DNA from: Granulosicoccus sp.
GTDB taxonomy: Bacteria; Pseudomonadota; Gammaproteobacteria; Granulosicoccales; Granulosicoccaceae
Length of the DNA stretch: 61,316 nt
NCBI GenBank assembly: GCA_023301795.1
Contig: JALZVU010000124.1
Location: 1-61,316 of the forward strand
Direction: 5' to 3'
In this document: piece after piece, positions 23,575 to 32,466 of the stretch
Layout: every line of letters starts with the position of its first letter
Numbering within the stretch: the stretch's first letter is position 1
Translations under genes and position numbers: made by a program
The notes under the pieces: model-generated
What the model was told of the DNA's origin: nothing
What the model saw: the letters and a program-made list of their open reading frames with translations, nothing else
The model's database searches: none

Positions 23575-24609
23575 ATGAAAGCCATTGTCATTCACAGTGA
23601 GAAGGACCTTCGTATTGAAGAGCGAGAGACAGGCGCGCCTGAGGCTGGCGAGGTGCAAGTGGCCATCGCTGCGGGCGGTGTATGTGGCTCGGATCTGCAT
23701 TATTACAACCATGGTGGTATTGGTGCTATCCGTGTGCGTGAGCCGATGATTCTGGGTCATGAGGTATCAGGGCATGTGACGGTACTGGGCGAGGGTGTCA
23801 GCGATCTGGAGGTAGGTGACCTTGTTGCCGTGTCGCCATCACGCCCATGCGGCAATTGCAGGTTTTGCTTTGAGGGTCGTCATAACCAGTGCTTGAATAT
23901 GCGGTTTTATGGGTCGGCAATGCCGATGCCACATATCCAAGGCGCGTTCAGGCAGACGTTGAATGCCAGTGCCGTGCAATGTGTCAAAGCCAATGGTTTG
24001 AGCGCAGGAGAAGCTGCCATGGCTGAGCCAATGGCTGTTGTGTTGCATGCGACACGCAATGCGGGGGAGATGTTGGGCAAGCGGGTGTTGGTGACTGGGT
24101 GCGGGCCGATTGGTGTGTTGTCTATTATTGCGGCACGGCGTGCAGGCGCAGTTGAGATTGTGGCCACTGACCTTTCTGATAATGCATTGCAGCACGCATC
24201 CACGGCGGGTGCTGATCGAACGATTAATACGATGACGGACAGAGATGCATTGCAAGGCTACACAAAAGACAAAGGTCACTTTGATGTGATGTTTGAATGC
24301 TCTGGAGCGGCGGTTGCGTTATCGTCAGGTATCAGTGCAATGCGCCCAGGTGGTGTGATCATGCAATTGGGATTGAGTGGTGATATGTCTTTGCCAATGA
24401 TGGCTATTACCGCGAAGGAGCTGCAGTTACGAGGCTCGTTCCGGTTTCACACCGAGTTTGCTATGGCGGTAAGTTTAATGTCCAGCGGGTTGATTGATGT
24501 AAAGCCTCTGATTACGCATACGCTGCCGCTTGACCGGGCGGAAGAAGCGTTTCTGATCGCAGGTGATCGTAGCCAGGCGATGAAGGCGCAAATAGATTTT
24601 GCTGCATGA
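23575..24609 (+). CDS. idnD: Zinc-dependent L-idonate 5-dehydrogenase (IdnD-like MDR)
   Basis: The 344 residues fit IdnD (E. coli 343). Catalytic zinc ligands are Cys37 (GGVCGSDLHYY) and His62/Glu63 (GHE). The structural zinc site is Cys92, Cys95, Cys98 and Cys106 (PCGNCRFC...NQC). The NAD-binding loop is VLVTGCGPIGVLS (about 172-184). The GGVCGSDLHYYNHGGIG string is typical of IdnD. It oxidises L-idonate to 5-keto-D-gluconate. The AAGGATC ribosome-binding site precedes the ATG. The gene ends 45 bases before ruvB, so read-through into ruvB is possible. Confidence 0.85.
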   Translation: MKAIVIHSEKDLRIEERETGAPEAGEVQVAIAAGGVCGSDLHYYNHGGIGAIRVREPMILGHEVSGHVTVLGEGVSDLEVGDLVAVSPSRPCGNCRFCFEGRHNQCLNMRFYGSAMPMPHIQGAFRQTLNASAVQCVKANGLSAGEAAMAEPMAVVLHATRNAGEMLGKRVLVTGCGPIGVLSIIAARRAGAVEIVATDLSDNALQHASTAGADRTINTMTDRDALQGYTKDKGHFDVMFECSGAAVALSSGISAMRPGGVIMQLGLSGDMSLPMMAITAKELQLRGSFRFHTEFAMAVSLMSSGLIDVKPLITHTLPLDRAEEAFLIAGDRSQAMKAQIDFAA

Positions 24610-24654
24610 GTAGGTGGTACCCTAAAGCGTAATTCTATACTGGCAGTACTATCA

Positions 24655-25665
24655 GTGAATCATCCCAATCCCCTGATCACCGCTGAGTCCCACCGAGAGG
24701 ATGCGCAAGAGCGCGCAATGCGGCCCAAAAAGCTGGCCGATTATCATGGTCAGCGCGCTGTCACCGAGCAGATGGACTTGTTTATTTCGGCAGCGAAATT
24801 GCGCTCTGAAGCGCTCGATCATGTGTTGGTGTTTGGTCCGCCCGGGTTGGGTAAAACTACGTTGGCTAACATTATCGCCAATGAGCTGGATGTGCGAATT
24901 TTGCATACCTCGGGGCCCGTTATGGAGCGTCCGGGGGATTTGGCTGCGATATTGACCAATCTTGAAGCCAATGATGTGCTGTTTATTGACGAAATTCATC
25001 GTATGAGCGCGTTGGTCGAAGAGGTGCTTTATCCAGCGATGGAGGATTACCAGATTGATATCATGACGGGCGAGGGTGTCAGTGCCCGATCGTTCAAAAT
25101 CGATTTGCCGCCTTTTACGTTAGTGGGTGCGACCACTCGCGCAGGGCTGTTAACAGCGCCATTGCGAGACCGCTTCGGTATCGTGCAACGGCTGGAATTT
25201 TATGAGGTCGATGATCTTGCCGGGATTGTTGCGCGTTCTGCCAAATTGCTGGATGTGGTGGTGGATCGCCAGGGTTGCATCGAGATTGCGCGGCGCTCGC
25301 GAGGTACACCGAGGATTGCTAATCGGTTACTCCGTCGGGTACGTGACTTTGCCGATATTCGTGCGGATGGCACGGTTAACGCTGATACTGCCGATAAGGC
25401 GCTCAACTTACTGAATGTCGATAAGCTGGGTCTTGATGCCATGGATCGACGCTTGCTGAACGCAATCATTCACAAGTTTGGCGGCGGGCCTGTGGGGGTT
25501 GATAATCTGGGCGCTGCACTGTCGGAGGAGACAGGTACGCTGGAGGAGGTTATTGAGCCTTATCTTATTCAACAGGGATTGTTGATGAGAACGCCCAGGG
25601 GGCGAGTGGTGACTCCGCGTACCTATGAGCATCTGGGATTGCCTGTTGTGCTGAATGACCATTAG
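24655..25665 (+). CDS. ruvB: Holliday junction DNA helicase RuvB
   Basis: The 336 residues match RuvB in length and motifs: Walker [10 protein letters not shown] (61-69), Walker B LFIDEIHR (109-116), sensor 1 GATTRAG (158-164), the Arg finger in RDRFG (171-175), and the C-terminal winged helix ending in [15 protein letters not shown]. It forms hexameric rings on either side of RuvA and drives branch migration. The start is GTG 24655, since the first in-frame ATG (24718) would remove conserved residues. It heads the ybgC-tolQRAB-pal-cpoB series, as in many gammaproteobacteria, but its ruvCA partners are 23.8 kb upstream. Confidence 0.97.
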   Translation: MNHPNPLITAESHREDAQERAMRPKKLADYHGQRAVTEQMDLFISAAKLRSEALDHVLVFGPPGLGKTTLANIIANELDVRILHTSGPVMERPGDLAAILTNLEANDVLFIDEIHRMSALVEEVLYPAMEDYQIDIMTGEGVSARSFKIDLPPFTLVGATTRAGLLTAPLRDRFGIVQRLEFYEVDDLAGIVARSAKLLDVVVDRQGCIEIARRSRGTPRIANRLLRRVRDFADIRADGTVNADTADKALNLLNVDKLGLDAMDRRLLNAIIHKFGGGPVGVDNLGAALSEETGTLEEVIEPYLIQQGLLMRTPRGRVVTPRTYEHLGLPVVLNDH

Positions 25666-25723
25666 TAAATATCTTGCGCCTTAGTGCCTGTATTTTCTAA
25701 AGTTTTTCTGCGATAATTTGAGC

Positions 25724-26128
25724 ATGCAGCCCTTCAACCTTCCCATACGCGTCTATATCGAAGATACCGATGCTGGAGGGATTGTCTATTACGCCAATTA
25801 CCTGAAGTACATGGAGCGGGCTCGCACCGAATGGCTCAGGTCATTGGGTATCGAGCTTGATCATTGGCAGGCGCAACACAGAACGCTTTTTGTGGTTCGC
25901 TCGGTAAACATTGATTACAAGATGCCAGGCAAATTCAATGATCAGCTGAGTGCTACGCTTGGCTTGATAGAGCTTAAAAAAGCCAGCATGCGCTGCGAGC
26001 AGGCTATTATGCGCGGCGACTGCACACTGACTACGGCCGTCGTGAGACTGGCTTGCGTAAATGCCGATACACTAGGCCCTTGTGCCATACCCACCCCCAT
26101 TCGAGAGGCTATGACTGTTGAACGCTGA
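25724..26128 (+). CDS. ybgC: Acyl-CoA thioesterase YbgC (tol-pal associated)
   Basis: The 134 residues form a single hotdog domain. The YbgC signature is YIEDTDAGGIVYYANYLKYM, with the catalytic Asp in EDTDAGG, followed by ERARTEWLRSLG. The enzyme hydrolyses short acyl-CoA or acyl-ACP and is linked to phospholipid metabolism at the inner membrane. ATG 25724 is preferred; TTG 25718 is two codons earlier. It overlaps tolQ by 11 bases. Confidence 0.94.
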   Translation: MQPFNLPIRVYIEDTDAGGIVYYANYLKYMERARTEWLRSLGIELDHWQAQHRTLFVVRSVNIDYKMPGKFNDQLSATLGLIELKKASMRCEQAIMRGDCTLTTAVVRLACVNADTLGPCAIPTPIREAMTVER

Positions 26129-26819
26129 TTTATCCATAGTGCACCTCATCCGGGACGCAAGCCCCGTGGTGCAAGGCGTCATGATAATTCTTGTCATTGC
26201 ATCCATCATGTCCTGGTCGTTGATTATCGGGAAATCGCTGCAGCTTCGCCGTGCCAAGCGTTCGGCTGAAGATTTTGAGCATGATTTCTGGGGTTCATCT
26301 GATATTGCCGGTACCTACTCCAAGCTCACCATGCGGCGTGGGACACTGGATGGCCTCGAGCGTATCTTTGAAGCGGGTTTCTCTGAGTTTGGACGCCTGC
26401 GGCGCAAGACAAGTAATGATGAAATCATTATGGATGGCGCGGGGCGCGCCATGCGCATCTCCTTGTCGCGCGAGGCGGACACCATTGAAACTCACCTGCC
26501 GTTTCTGGCTACCGTAGGGTCCATCAGTCCTTACATAGGCCTGTTTGGAACCGTCTGGGGCATCATGAACTCGTTTACCGCCCTCGGTAACGTGCAGCAG
26601 GCAACGCTTGCGATGGTGGCTCCGGGTATTGCCGAGGCGTTGATTGCTACTGCCATTGGATTGTTTGCAGCCATTCCTGCAGTTGTGGCTTACAACCGGT
26701 TTTCCACGGATGTAGACAGGTTGCTAAACCGTTACGAGAATTTTTCGGAAGAGTTTGCCACTGTGCTTCAGCGTCAGGCTATCCGTCGTTCCAAAGGTGA
26801 TGAAAGTTTTGAAGACTAG
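26118..26819 (+). CDS. tolQ: Tol-Pal system proton-channel protein TolQ
   Basis: The 233 residues have the three membrane segments of the TolQ/ExbB/MotA family: GVMIILVIASIMSWSLIIG near the start, ATVGSISPYIGLFGTVWGIM (about 134-153), and EALIATAIGLFAAIPAVVAY (about 174-193). TolQ with TolR converts proton flow into motion of TolA, which acts on Pal during cell constriction. The start TTG 26118 lies within the end of ybgC, so translation is coupled. Confidence 0.97.
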   Translation: MNADLSIVHLIRDASPVVQGVMIILVIASIMSWSLIIGKSLQLRRAKRSAEDFEHDFWGSSDIAGTYSKLTMRRGTLDGLERIFEAGFSEFGRLRRKTSNDEIIMDGAGRAMRISLSREADTIETHLPFLATVGSISPYIGLFGTVWGIMNSFTALGNVQQATLAMVAPGIAEALIATAIGLFAAIPAVVAYNRFSTDVDRLLNRYENFSEEFATVLQRQAIRRSKGDESFED

Positions 26820-26851
26820 CATCATGAACAAGCTTCGTTGGTGGTTCGCGC

Positions 26852-27304
26852 ATGGCTAGGGCCGTCCAGAGCTTACGTCGTACCCGACGCGTTCGTCGTC
26901 AGGTAGCGGAGATCAATGTGGTGCCGTACATTGACGTCATGCTGGTGTTGTTGGTTATCTTTATGATTACCGCGCCACTGCTACAAACCGGGGTGGAGAT
27001 CGACTTGCCTGATGCTGCGGCAACGCCTATCGCTGACGAGGGCGGCGAGAATCAGGAGCCTTTGGTGCTGTCTGTCGATGCGCAAGGGCTGTGGTACCTG
27101 AATGTAGGTGAGGACCCGGAATCGCCTCTAACGCGTGAAGAAGTGCAGCGTCTTGCCAGTGCCGTGCTGCGTCTGAATCCCGATAGAAGCGTGTTGGTGG
27201 CGGGTGATCAGGCTATTGAATACGGCCAGATAATGCAGGCTATGGTCACATTGCAATTATCAGGTGCCCCGGAGATCGGTCTGATGTCGGATCCTGAGCG
27301 CTAG
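26852..27304 (+). CDS. tolR: Tol-Pal system protein TolR
   Basis: The 150 residues have a basic cytoplasmic start, one membrane helix ([19 protein letters not shown]) with the proton-path Asp at 28, and a periplasmic domain that binds peptidoglycan in relatives. The sequence [20 protein letters not shown] is diagnostic of TolR/ExbD. It lies between tolQ (32 bases) and tolA (5 bases). Confidence 0.96.
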   Translation: MARAVQSLRRTRRVRRQVAEINVVPYIDVMLVLLVIFMITAPLLQTGVEIDLPDAAATPIADEGGENQEPLVLSVDAQGLWYLNVGEDPESPLTREEVQRLASAVLRLNPDRSVLVAGDQAIEYGQIMQAMVTLQLSGAPEIGLMSDPER

Positions 27305-27309
27305 CGTCG

Positions 27310-28821
27310 ATGATTGAGCTGCTGCGCAAATATCCGCTGGCCATTATTGTTTCTGTGCTGTTGCACGGATCGTTGGTCGCAGCGTTGGTGTTTCAGCTGC
27401 AGAATGCACCTCCGTCTATCGCAGTTGATACCGGTGTTGATGCGCCGATAAAGGCGGTGGCTGTGAGTGAAGCGGATATTCAGGCAGAAGTTGACCGACT
27501 GCAGGCTTTGGAGGCACAGCGAGAACAAGAAGCTCTTGAAGAGCAGCAAGCTTTAGAGGCAACGGTTTCTGCCCTTGAAGCGGCGCAGAAAGCAGCGGAA
27601 GAAAAACTGAGTGAAGCTGAGCAGCTTACCGAGCAACAGCGTGCTGAATCCACGCAGGAAAAAGCCCGAATAGAGGAGCTACAAGCGCAGGCTTCTGAAC
27701 TTGAAACCCAGCGGGCAACTCAGCGTGAAAATGCTGAGGCTGAGGCCGCCCAGCTTGCGGCACTGCGCGAGCAGGAAGCCAGCCTGACCGAGCAGCAGGT
27801 GTTGGAGCGAGAAGCCACACTCGAGCGATTGCGGCAAGAGCGCCTGCGTGAAGAGCAGCGTATCAGTGATGCGCAAGCGCAACTTGAACGTGAGACTCAG
27901 AGAATAGATGAGGCGCGCAATCGCACGGATGCCGAGCGTGAGCGACTGGCAGAGGAGCAGCTAAAAGCTGAGGAGCGCAACCGGCAGTTGCAGGAAGAAG
28001 CTCGGATTGCCAATGAAGCTAAAGCGCAGGCTGACAAAGAACGCGCAGTACTTGAAGAACAGACTCGACAGGCCACTCTTGAGAAAGAGCGCTTGGAAGC
28101 TGCTGCGCTGGCGGCGACTCAGGCATTGGAAGCTGAGCGGGCCCGTGTAGACGAGGAACAGCGAGCACAGAAAGATGCGCTAGAGAAACAGGAACGCCTC
28201 GAGGCGGAAGCTGAGCGTGTCCGTCTAGAGTCAGAGTTAGCCGCTGCTGCGCAGGCGATAGAAGAAGCTCAGGCGCAGGCCGAAGAGCAGCGTCTGGCTG
28301 ATGAGGCTAGTAAAGCTGAAGAGGCTGCGCGTGCAGAAGAAGCCGCTCGTTTAGAAGAGGCTGCACGTGTAGAAGAGGCGAGATTGGCTGAAGAGCAAGC
28401 TGCCGAGGCAGAACGAGCGCGTGAAGCTCAAGAGGAGCAGCAAGCGCAGGAAGAACGTGCGGCTGCTGAGAAGGCCGAAGAAGAGTTGGCGGCATCGAGT
28501 GAAGAAGAGGTAAGGGCGGCTCGCCAAAAGCGGCAAGAGTTGATTCAGTTGCGTAATCGGTATTTTTCAGCTATTCGCCAACGTGTTGAGAGCAAGTGGC
28601 GCAAGCCGCCTGGACTTAACAGCAACGTGGATTGCACGGTGACCATACTGCAAGACAGGGTTGGTCAGGTCAGGCAGGTGCTAGAGGTCGATTGTGTCGG
28701 CGGGAATAATGCTCTGGAAAGCTCTGTGATAAAGGCTGTGACTGCAGCCTCGCCGCTGCCTGAGGCACCAGATTCTGCTCTTTTTGACAGCCGGGTAAAG
28801 TTCTTTTTCCAGCCAGGCTAG
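27310..28821 (+). CDS. tolA: Tol-Pal system protein TolA, long coiled-coil form
   Basis: The 503 residues consist of a short cytoplasmic start and one membrane helix (PLAIIVSVLLHGSLVAALVF, with the SHLS-like Ser/His site that contacts TolQR), a very long Ala/Glu/Gln/Arg-rich helix at about 48-400 spanning the periplasm, and a C-terminal domain at about 405-503 (RYFSAIRQRVESKWRKPPGL, VDCTVTILQDRVGQV) that binds TolB and Pal. E. coli TolA has 421 residues, so the rod here is longer. It is inner-membrane anchored and reaches the outer membrane. Confidence 0.95.
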   Translation: MIELLRKYPLAIIVSVLLHGSLVAALVFQLQNAPPSIAVDTGVDAPIKAVAVSEADIQAEVDRLQALEAQREQEALEEQQALEATVSALEAAQKAAEEKLSEAEQLTEQQRAESTQEKARIEELQAQASELETQRATQRENAEAEAAQLAALREQEASLTEQQVLEREATLERLRQERLREEQRISDAQAQLERETQRIDEARNRTDAERERLAEEQLKAEERNRQLQEEARIANEAKAQADKERAVLEEQTRQATLEKERLEAAALAATQALEAERARVDEEQRAQKDALEKQERLEAEAERVRLESELAAAAQAIEEAQAQAEEQRLADEASKAEEAARAEEAARLEEAARVEEARLAEEQAAEAERAREAQEEQQAQEERAAAEKAEEELAASSEEEVRAARQKRQELIQLRNRYFSAIRQRVESKWRKPPGLNSNVDCTVTILQDRVGQVRQVLEVDCVGGNNALESSVIKAVTAASPLPEAPDSALFDSRVKFFFQPG

Positions 28822-29012
28822 ACAGCTCCTCAAGCCGCGGGATTTTTACCGCAGAGGGCGTGTCCCTCATTACCGAATTTTTGCCGCCCACATACGTACA
28901 CTAGATTAGGTATAGAGGGCTTGAAACGCCGCTTATCTGCTACACCCTATTGCTAGCTGGAATGTTCAGCAACGAGACCGGTCTATGGTTTAGGATAGCG
29001 GGAATTTAACTT

Positions 29013-30347
29013 ATGTCGGGCATCAACAACGTGGTAAATAACAAACAATCGGGTTCTCGCAGGGTGGTACTCGTTTGCCTGTTTTTGCTGATGAGTGTGT
29101 TCAGTCCAGCCAAAGCCATTATTGAGATTGAGATCACCCAAGGTGGCCAGAACGCCATTCCGATAGCGATTGTGCCATTTGGTTGGTCAGGTACGGGGGA
29201 TGCGCCGATGGACGTTGCCGCCATCGTCGATGCTGACCTGCAACGCAGTGGTAATTTTTCGCCGCTTAATCGTGAAGATCTCGTCGCTAACCCTGTCAGT
29301 GGAGACGTGCCACGGTTTACGAACTGGCGCTTGTCTGGAGCTGATTTTCTGCTCGTGGGCGGAGCTCGGCCTGATGGGGATGGCTACGTTGTCGAATTCC
29401 AACTGTTCGATATCGTTCAGCAAGTCTTGATGACAGGGTTCAGCTATAAGGTGTCTGATCAGACGCTGAAAAGTGCCGCTCACCAGATATCTGATGAGGT
29501 GTACGAAGAAATTCTTGGCATAAAAGGGGCGTTTAATTCCCAAATTGCGTTTGTCTCGGTTAACGGGCAGGTTGGGGACAGAACCTACCAGCTCCAATTG
29601 GCGGACGCTGATGGTGAGAATGCTCAAGCTATGCTGACATCTCCCAGACCTATATTGTCACCAGCGTGGGCGCCGGACGGCGTGCGCATAGCGTATGTGT
29701 CGTTCGAAAACAGAACCCAATCTGCTATCTACATCCAGGATCGGCAAAAGGGGAGTCGAGTTAAAGCAATATCGCGTGCGGGCATCAATGGTGCGCCAAG
29801 CTGGTCGCCAGATGGTGAACGTTTGGCGCTTACGTTGTCTCACGAAGGCAATCCCGATATTTACATCCTGCAGATAGCTTCTGGCCAGTTACGTAAGATC
29901 ACTGACAGCGCCGCCATCGACACGGAAGCTGACTGGATTGATGACGATACGCTTGTGTTCACGTCCAACAGAAGCGGTGGTCCGCAGCTTTATGAGGTGT
30001 CTGCTCGTGGAGGCCGTGCCTCGCGAATCACCTTCGAAGGCAAGTACAACGCTAGCGCCACGGTCTCTGCTGATGGCGGTACGATTGCGTTTGTTCACGG
30101 AGCGGGTGCAGGCTTCCAGATTGCCGCTATTGATCGGCGCTCTGGATTGTTTCAGGTCTTGACGCAAGGCACGCTGGATGAATCGCCGAGCTTTTCGCCC
30201 AATGGGCAAATGATTATCTATGCGACTGAGAAAAATGGTCGAGGCACGCTGGGTGCCGTGTCGCTCGATGGCAGCGTGGTGCAGAGCCTGACGCTTGATG
30301 ATGGCGGGTCGGTCAGGGAGCCGGCGTGGTCGCCTTATTCGCAATAG
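29013..30347 (+). CDS. tolB: Tol-Pal system translocation protein TolB
   Basis: The 444 residues have a signal peptide (cleaved near AKA), an N-terminal domain with IPIAIVPFGWSGTGDAPMDV, and a C-terminal six-blade beta-propeller visible as repeats such as SPAWAPDGVRIAYVS, APSWSPDGERLALTL and SPSFSPNGQMIIYAT. TolB is periplasmic, binds Pal, and is released by TolA. A 191-base gap after tolA may hold its own promoter. Confidence 0.97.
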   Translation: MSGINNVVNNKQSGSRRVVLVCLFLLMSVFSPAKAIIEIEITQGGQNAIPIAIVPFGWSGTGDAPMDVAAIVDADLQRSGNFSPLNREDLVANPVSGDVPRFTNWRLSGADFLLVGGARPDGDGYVVEFQLFDIVQQVLMTGFSYKVSDQTLKSAAHQISDEVYEEILGIKGAFNSQIAFVSVNGQVGDRTYQLQLADADGENAQAMLTSPRPILSPAWAPDGVRIAYVSFENRTQSAIYIQDRQKGSRVKAISRAGINGAPSWSPDGERLALTLSHEGNPDIYILQIASGQLRKITDSAAIDTEADWIDDDTLVFTSNRSGGPQLYEVSARGGRASRITFEGKYNASATVSADGGTIAFVHGAGAGFQIAAIDRRSGLFQVLTQGTLDESPSFSPNGQMIIYATEKNGRGTLGAVSLDGSVVQSLTLDDGGSVREPAWSPYSQ

Positions 30348-30400
30348 CTTCTACACTATCTGGATTAACGGACTCAGTTAATGGGTCAAGGACTATGAAG

Positions 30401-30937
30401 ATGACACGAAACATATTGGTAGCAATTGCAGTCTTGAGTCTTGGGCTAAGTGCCTGTGGATCCAATCCGCCCAAGGTTGATGATGGGTTTATTGACACTA
30501 CGGTCCAGCAAAGTGCTGTTGTACAGCCGGTAACGATTGATGGATTACAGGATGGTTCGCTGATCGACCCGAATTCCATTGCCGGGCGTGCGCCGCTGGA
30601 GCGCGTCATCTACTTTGACTATGATCAAGCTGAGCTGCGCCCCGAGTTTCTGGATATCGTTGCCCAGCACGGTCGCTTTATAGCCGAGAATCCCGATGCG
30701 CAGGTGCGCCTTGAAGGTCACACGGACGAGCGCGGCACGCGTGAGTACAACATTGCACTAGGTGAGAATCGAGCCAAGACCATTGCGCGGATGTTACAGC
30801 TGCAAGGTGTGAACTCTGAGCAGACGCGCACTGTCAGCTATGGTGAAGAGCTGCCTGTGGATGAGGCTCATACGAATGATGCGTGGGCTAAAAACCGGCG
30901 GGTTAATGTCATCTATGAAGTAGCTATCCAGAACTAG
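30401..30937 (+). CDS. pal: Peptidoglycan-associated lipoprotein Pal
   Basis: The 178-residue form begins MTRNILVAIAVLSLGLSACG with lipobox LSAC. An OmpA-like peptidoglycan-binding domain (about 75-178) has YFDYDQAELRPEF, then VRLEGHTDERGTREYNIALG with the Asp that grips diaminopimelate, and the conserved Arg in GENRAKTI. It is an outer-membrane lipoprotein that tethers the envelope layers. AAGGA at 30388-30392 is eight bases before ATG 30401, so this is the best start; ATG 30395 is two codons earlier. Confidence 0.97.
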   Translation: MTRNILVAIAVLSLGLSACGSNPPKVDDGFIDTTVQQSAVVQPVTIDGLQDGSLIDPNSIAGRAPLERVIYFDYDQAELRPEFLDIVAQHGRFIAENPDAQVRLEGHTDERGTREYNIALGENRAKTIARMLQLQGVNSEQTRTVSYGEELPVDEAHTNDAWAKNRRVNVIYEVAIQN

Positions 30938-30970
30938 AACAGTGTTTTTTTCAATAGTATTGGAGATCGA

Positions 30971-31912
30971 ATGAACGCCACAAGGCTCAACAGACAGTTC
31001 ATCCAGCTGCTCGCTATTGTTGCGGTTACCGTGATGGGGCCGGGTGCTGCTTACGCCCAGGACAGAGCTACCGTTGAAGCTATTGACTCCCGAGTGAGTC
31101 GAATCGAGCGGGTTTTAGACCAGTCGTTACTCGAGCAGCTACAGCGTGTGGACAGTCTGCAGCAGGAGATTCGAGTCTTGCGAGGTGAAATCGAAAGTCT
31201 CACTTTTGAAGTAAACACGCTGCAAAAACGCAGTACTGATCTGTACGGCGACACCGATCGTCGAATCACGGATCTGGAAGAACTGCAGGGTTCACTCGAT
31301 CTTTTTGATGAAGACGGTAATTTGGCTGAAGGTGCCTTTCTGGATGAGACCACCAATTTTCTTGATGAAACTGCTGGCGACGGCGCGTTTGATGGTGGTA
31401 GAGCTAGCGGCGGCGGGGCTGCTGTGATTGTGCGTGAGGGTGGACCGACTATCCCGGTAGCCAATGCCGATGAATTCGGTGCAGGGCCCAAACCACCGAC
31501 TAACGCCTTGCGTGATACTGCCACCAATGCCGAGAAGCTTGCCTACAACAGCGCCTATGACCAACTTGCGCGGGGACAAGTGCAAGAGGCTACCAAGTCT
31601 TTTGACAGCTTTCTACTTCAGTATGCGGATGGTCCATATTCTGACAACGCATGGTACTGGCAAGGTGAGGCGATGTACGCCCAGCGGGACTTCGAAATGG
31701 CCCTCAGAAACTTTGGTGTGGTGATCAATTCATTCACTAGCAGTCCGAAAGTGCCTGATGCGCGATTGAAAATAGGTTTTGCCTTGTATGAGCAAGAGCA
31801 GTTTGAACAGGCGCGGGCCATTTTGACAGGCGTTCAGGACGACTACCCTGGCAGATCTGCTTCTGTCTTGGCACGTAAGCGCCTGCAGAAGATGGATAGA
31901 GAAGGTTTGTAG
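30971..31912 (+). CDS. cpoB: Cell division coordinator CpoB (YbgF)
   Basis: The 313 residues have a signal peptide cleaved after AYA (29), a coiled-coil trimerisation segment (about 33-115, heptads such as LQRVDSLQQEIRVLRGEIES), an acidic Gly-rich linker, and TPR repeats at about 190-305 (AYNSAYDQLARGQVQEATKS, DNAWYWQGEAMYAQRDFEMA). CpoB links PBP1B activity with Tol constriction in the periplasm. It closes the tol-pal operon, 33 bases after pal. Confidence 0.94.
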   Translation: MNATRLNRQFIQLLAIVAVTVMGPGAAYAQDRATVEAIDSRVSRIERVLDQSLLEQLQRVDSLQQEIRVLRGEIESLTFEVNTLQKRSTDLYGDTDRRITDLEELQGSLDLFDEDGNLAEGAFLDETTNFLDETAGDGAFDGGRASGGGAAVIVREGGPTIPVANADEFGAGPKPPTNALRDTATNAEKLAYNSAYDQLARGQVQEATKSFDSFLLQYADGPYSDNAWYWQGEAMYAQRDFEMALRNFGVVINSFTSSPKVPDARLKIGFALYEQEQFEQARAILTGVQDDYPGRSASVLARKRLQKMDREGL

Positions 31913-32009
31913 TAATTCTGGAGAAAATACCTCATCGTATTTACCCACACACCGAATGCGATGCGGTATCATATGCCGCTTCAGCGTTGGCTGCTGATGA
32001 TCGCCTTTG

Positions 32010-32085
32010 GGGGCGTTAGCTCAGTTGGTAGAGCATCTGACTTTTAATCAGGTGGTCGTAGGTTCGAATCCTACACGCCCCACCA
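32010..32085 (+). tRNA. tRNA-Lys (anticodon UUU)
   Basis: A 76-base cloverleaf: acceptor GGGGCGT (32010-32016) pairs with ACGCCCC (32075-32081), discriminator A, and encoded CCA (32083-32085). The D arm contains AGCTCAGTTGGTAGAGC, the anticodon loop CTTTTAA gives UUU, and the T arm contains GGTTCGAATCC. It lies 97 bases after cpoB, a position where tRNA-Lys genes are common near tol-pal. No repeat of its 3' end was noticed downstream, so there is no sign of an integrated element here. Confidence 0.98.
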
Positions 32086-32466
32086 TAGTTCACAAAGGTT
32101 TGCAGTTCGCTCTTGAATCTGCCGATGCAACCTCTGTAAGGTGCAAGCATCATGTAACACCAAAGATCCTGCAGGGACTGCCATATAGAGGCACACTGAT
32201 CTTGGAAAGCACTATTGTTACAGTCCAAATTCGAAAGAGTGCACCAATCAACTTGAACGTCCCGAAATTCCTAAAGAACGCCGTGATGGCTGCGTGCATG
32301 ATCACGATGTACAACACCGTGAGGTTTGTCTGCATCATCACTGACGAATCAGAGCCCCGTTGCAGGACTCTGAGATTGGTGTCTGTCGTGGCAATTTTGG
32401 TAGCAGTTGCGCTCCTGTGGTTTTTGATCTAGATTTTTTGGTTATTACATAAGCAGCCAACACCCA
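32086..32466. other. Region after tRNA-Lys without a firm gene
   Basis: 381 bases. A frame running through the tRNA and on to 32432 is an artefact at its start. The last part (ATG 32286 to 32432) would give a 48-residue peptide with a hydrophobic C-terminal helix (LVSVVAILVAVALLWFLI). It has no clear ribosome-binding site, so it is only a possible small membrane protein. Confidence 0.4.

Noticed and set aside
24636-24641. TATACT as a -10 box for ruvB
   Set aside because: It is only 14 bases before the GTG start and has no matching -35 element, so it was not called.
32007-32432. A 141-codon plus-strand frame starting MGALAQLVEHLTF
   Set aside because: Its first 25 codons are the tRNA-Lys gene itself; this peptide is a well-known artefact of tRNA sequences. 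Only the last 48 codons could be a small protein.
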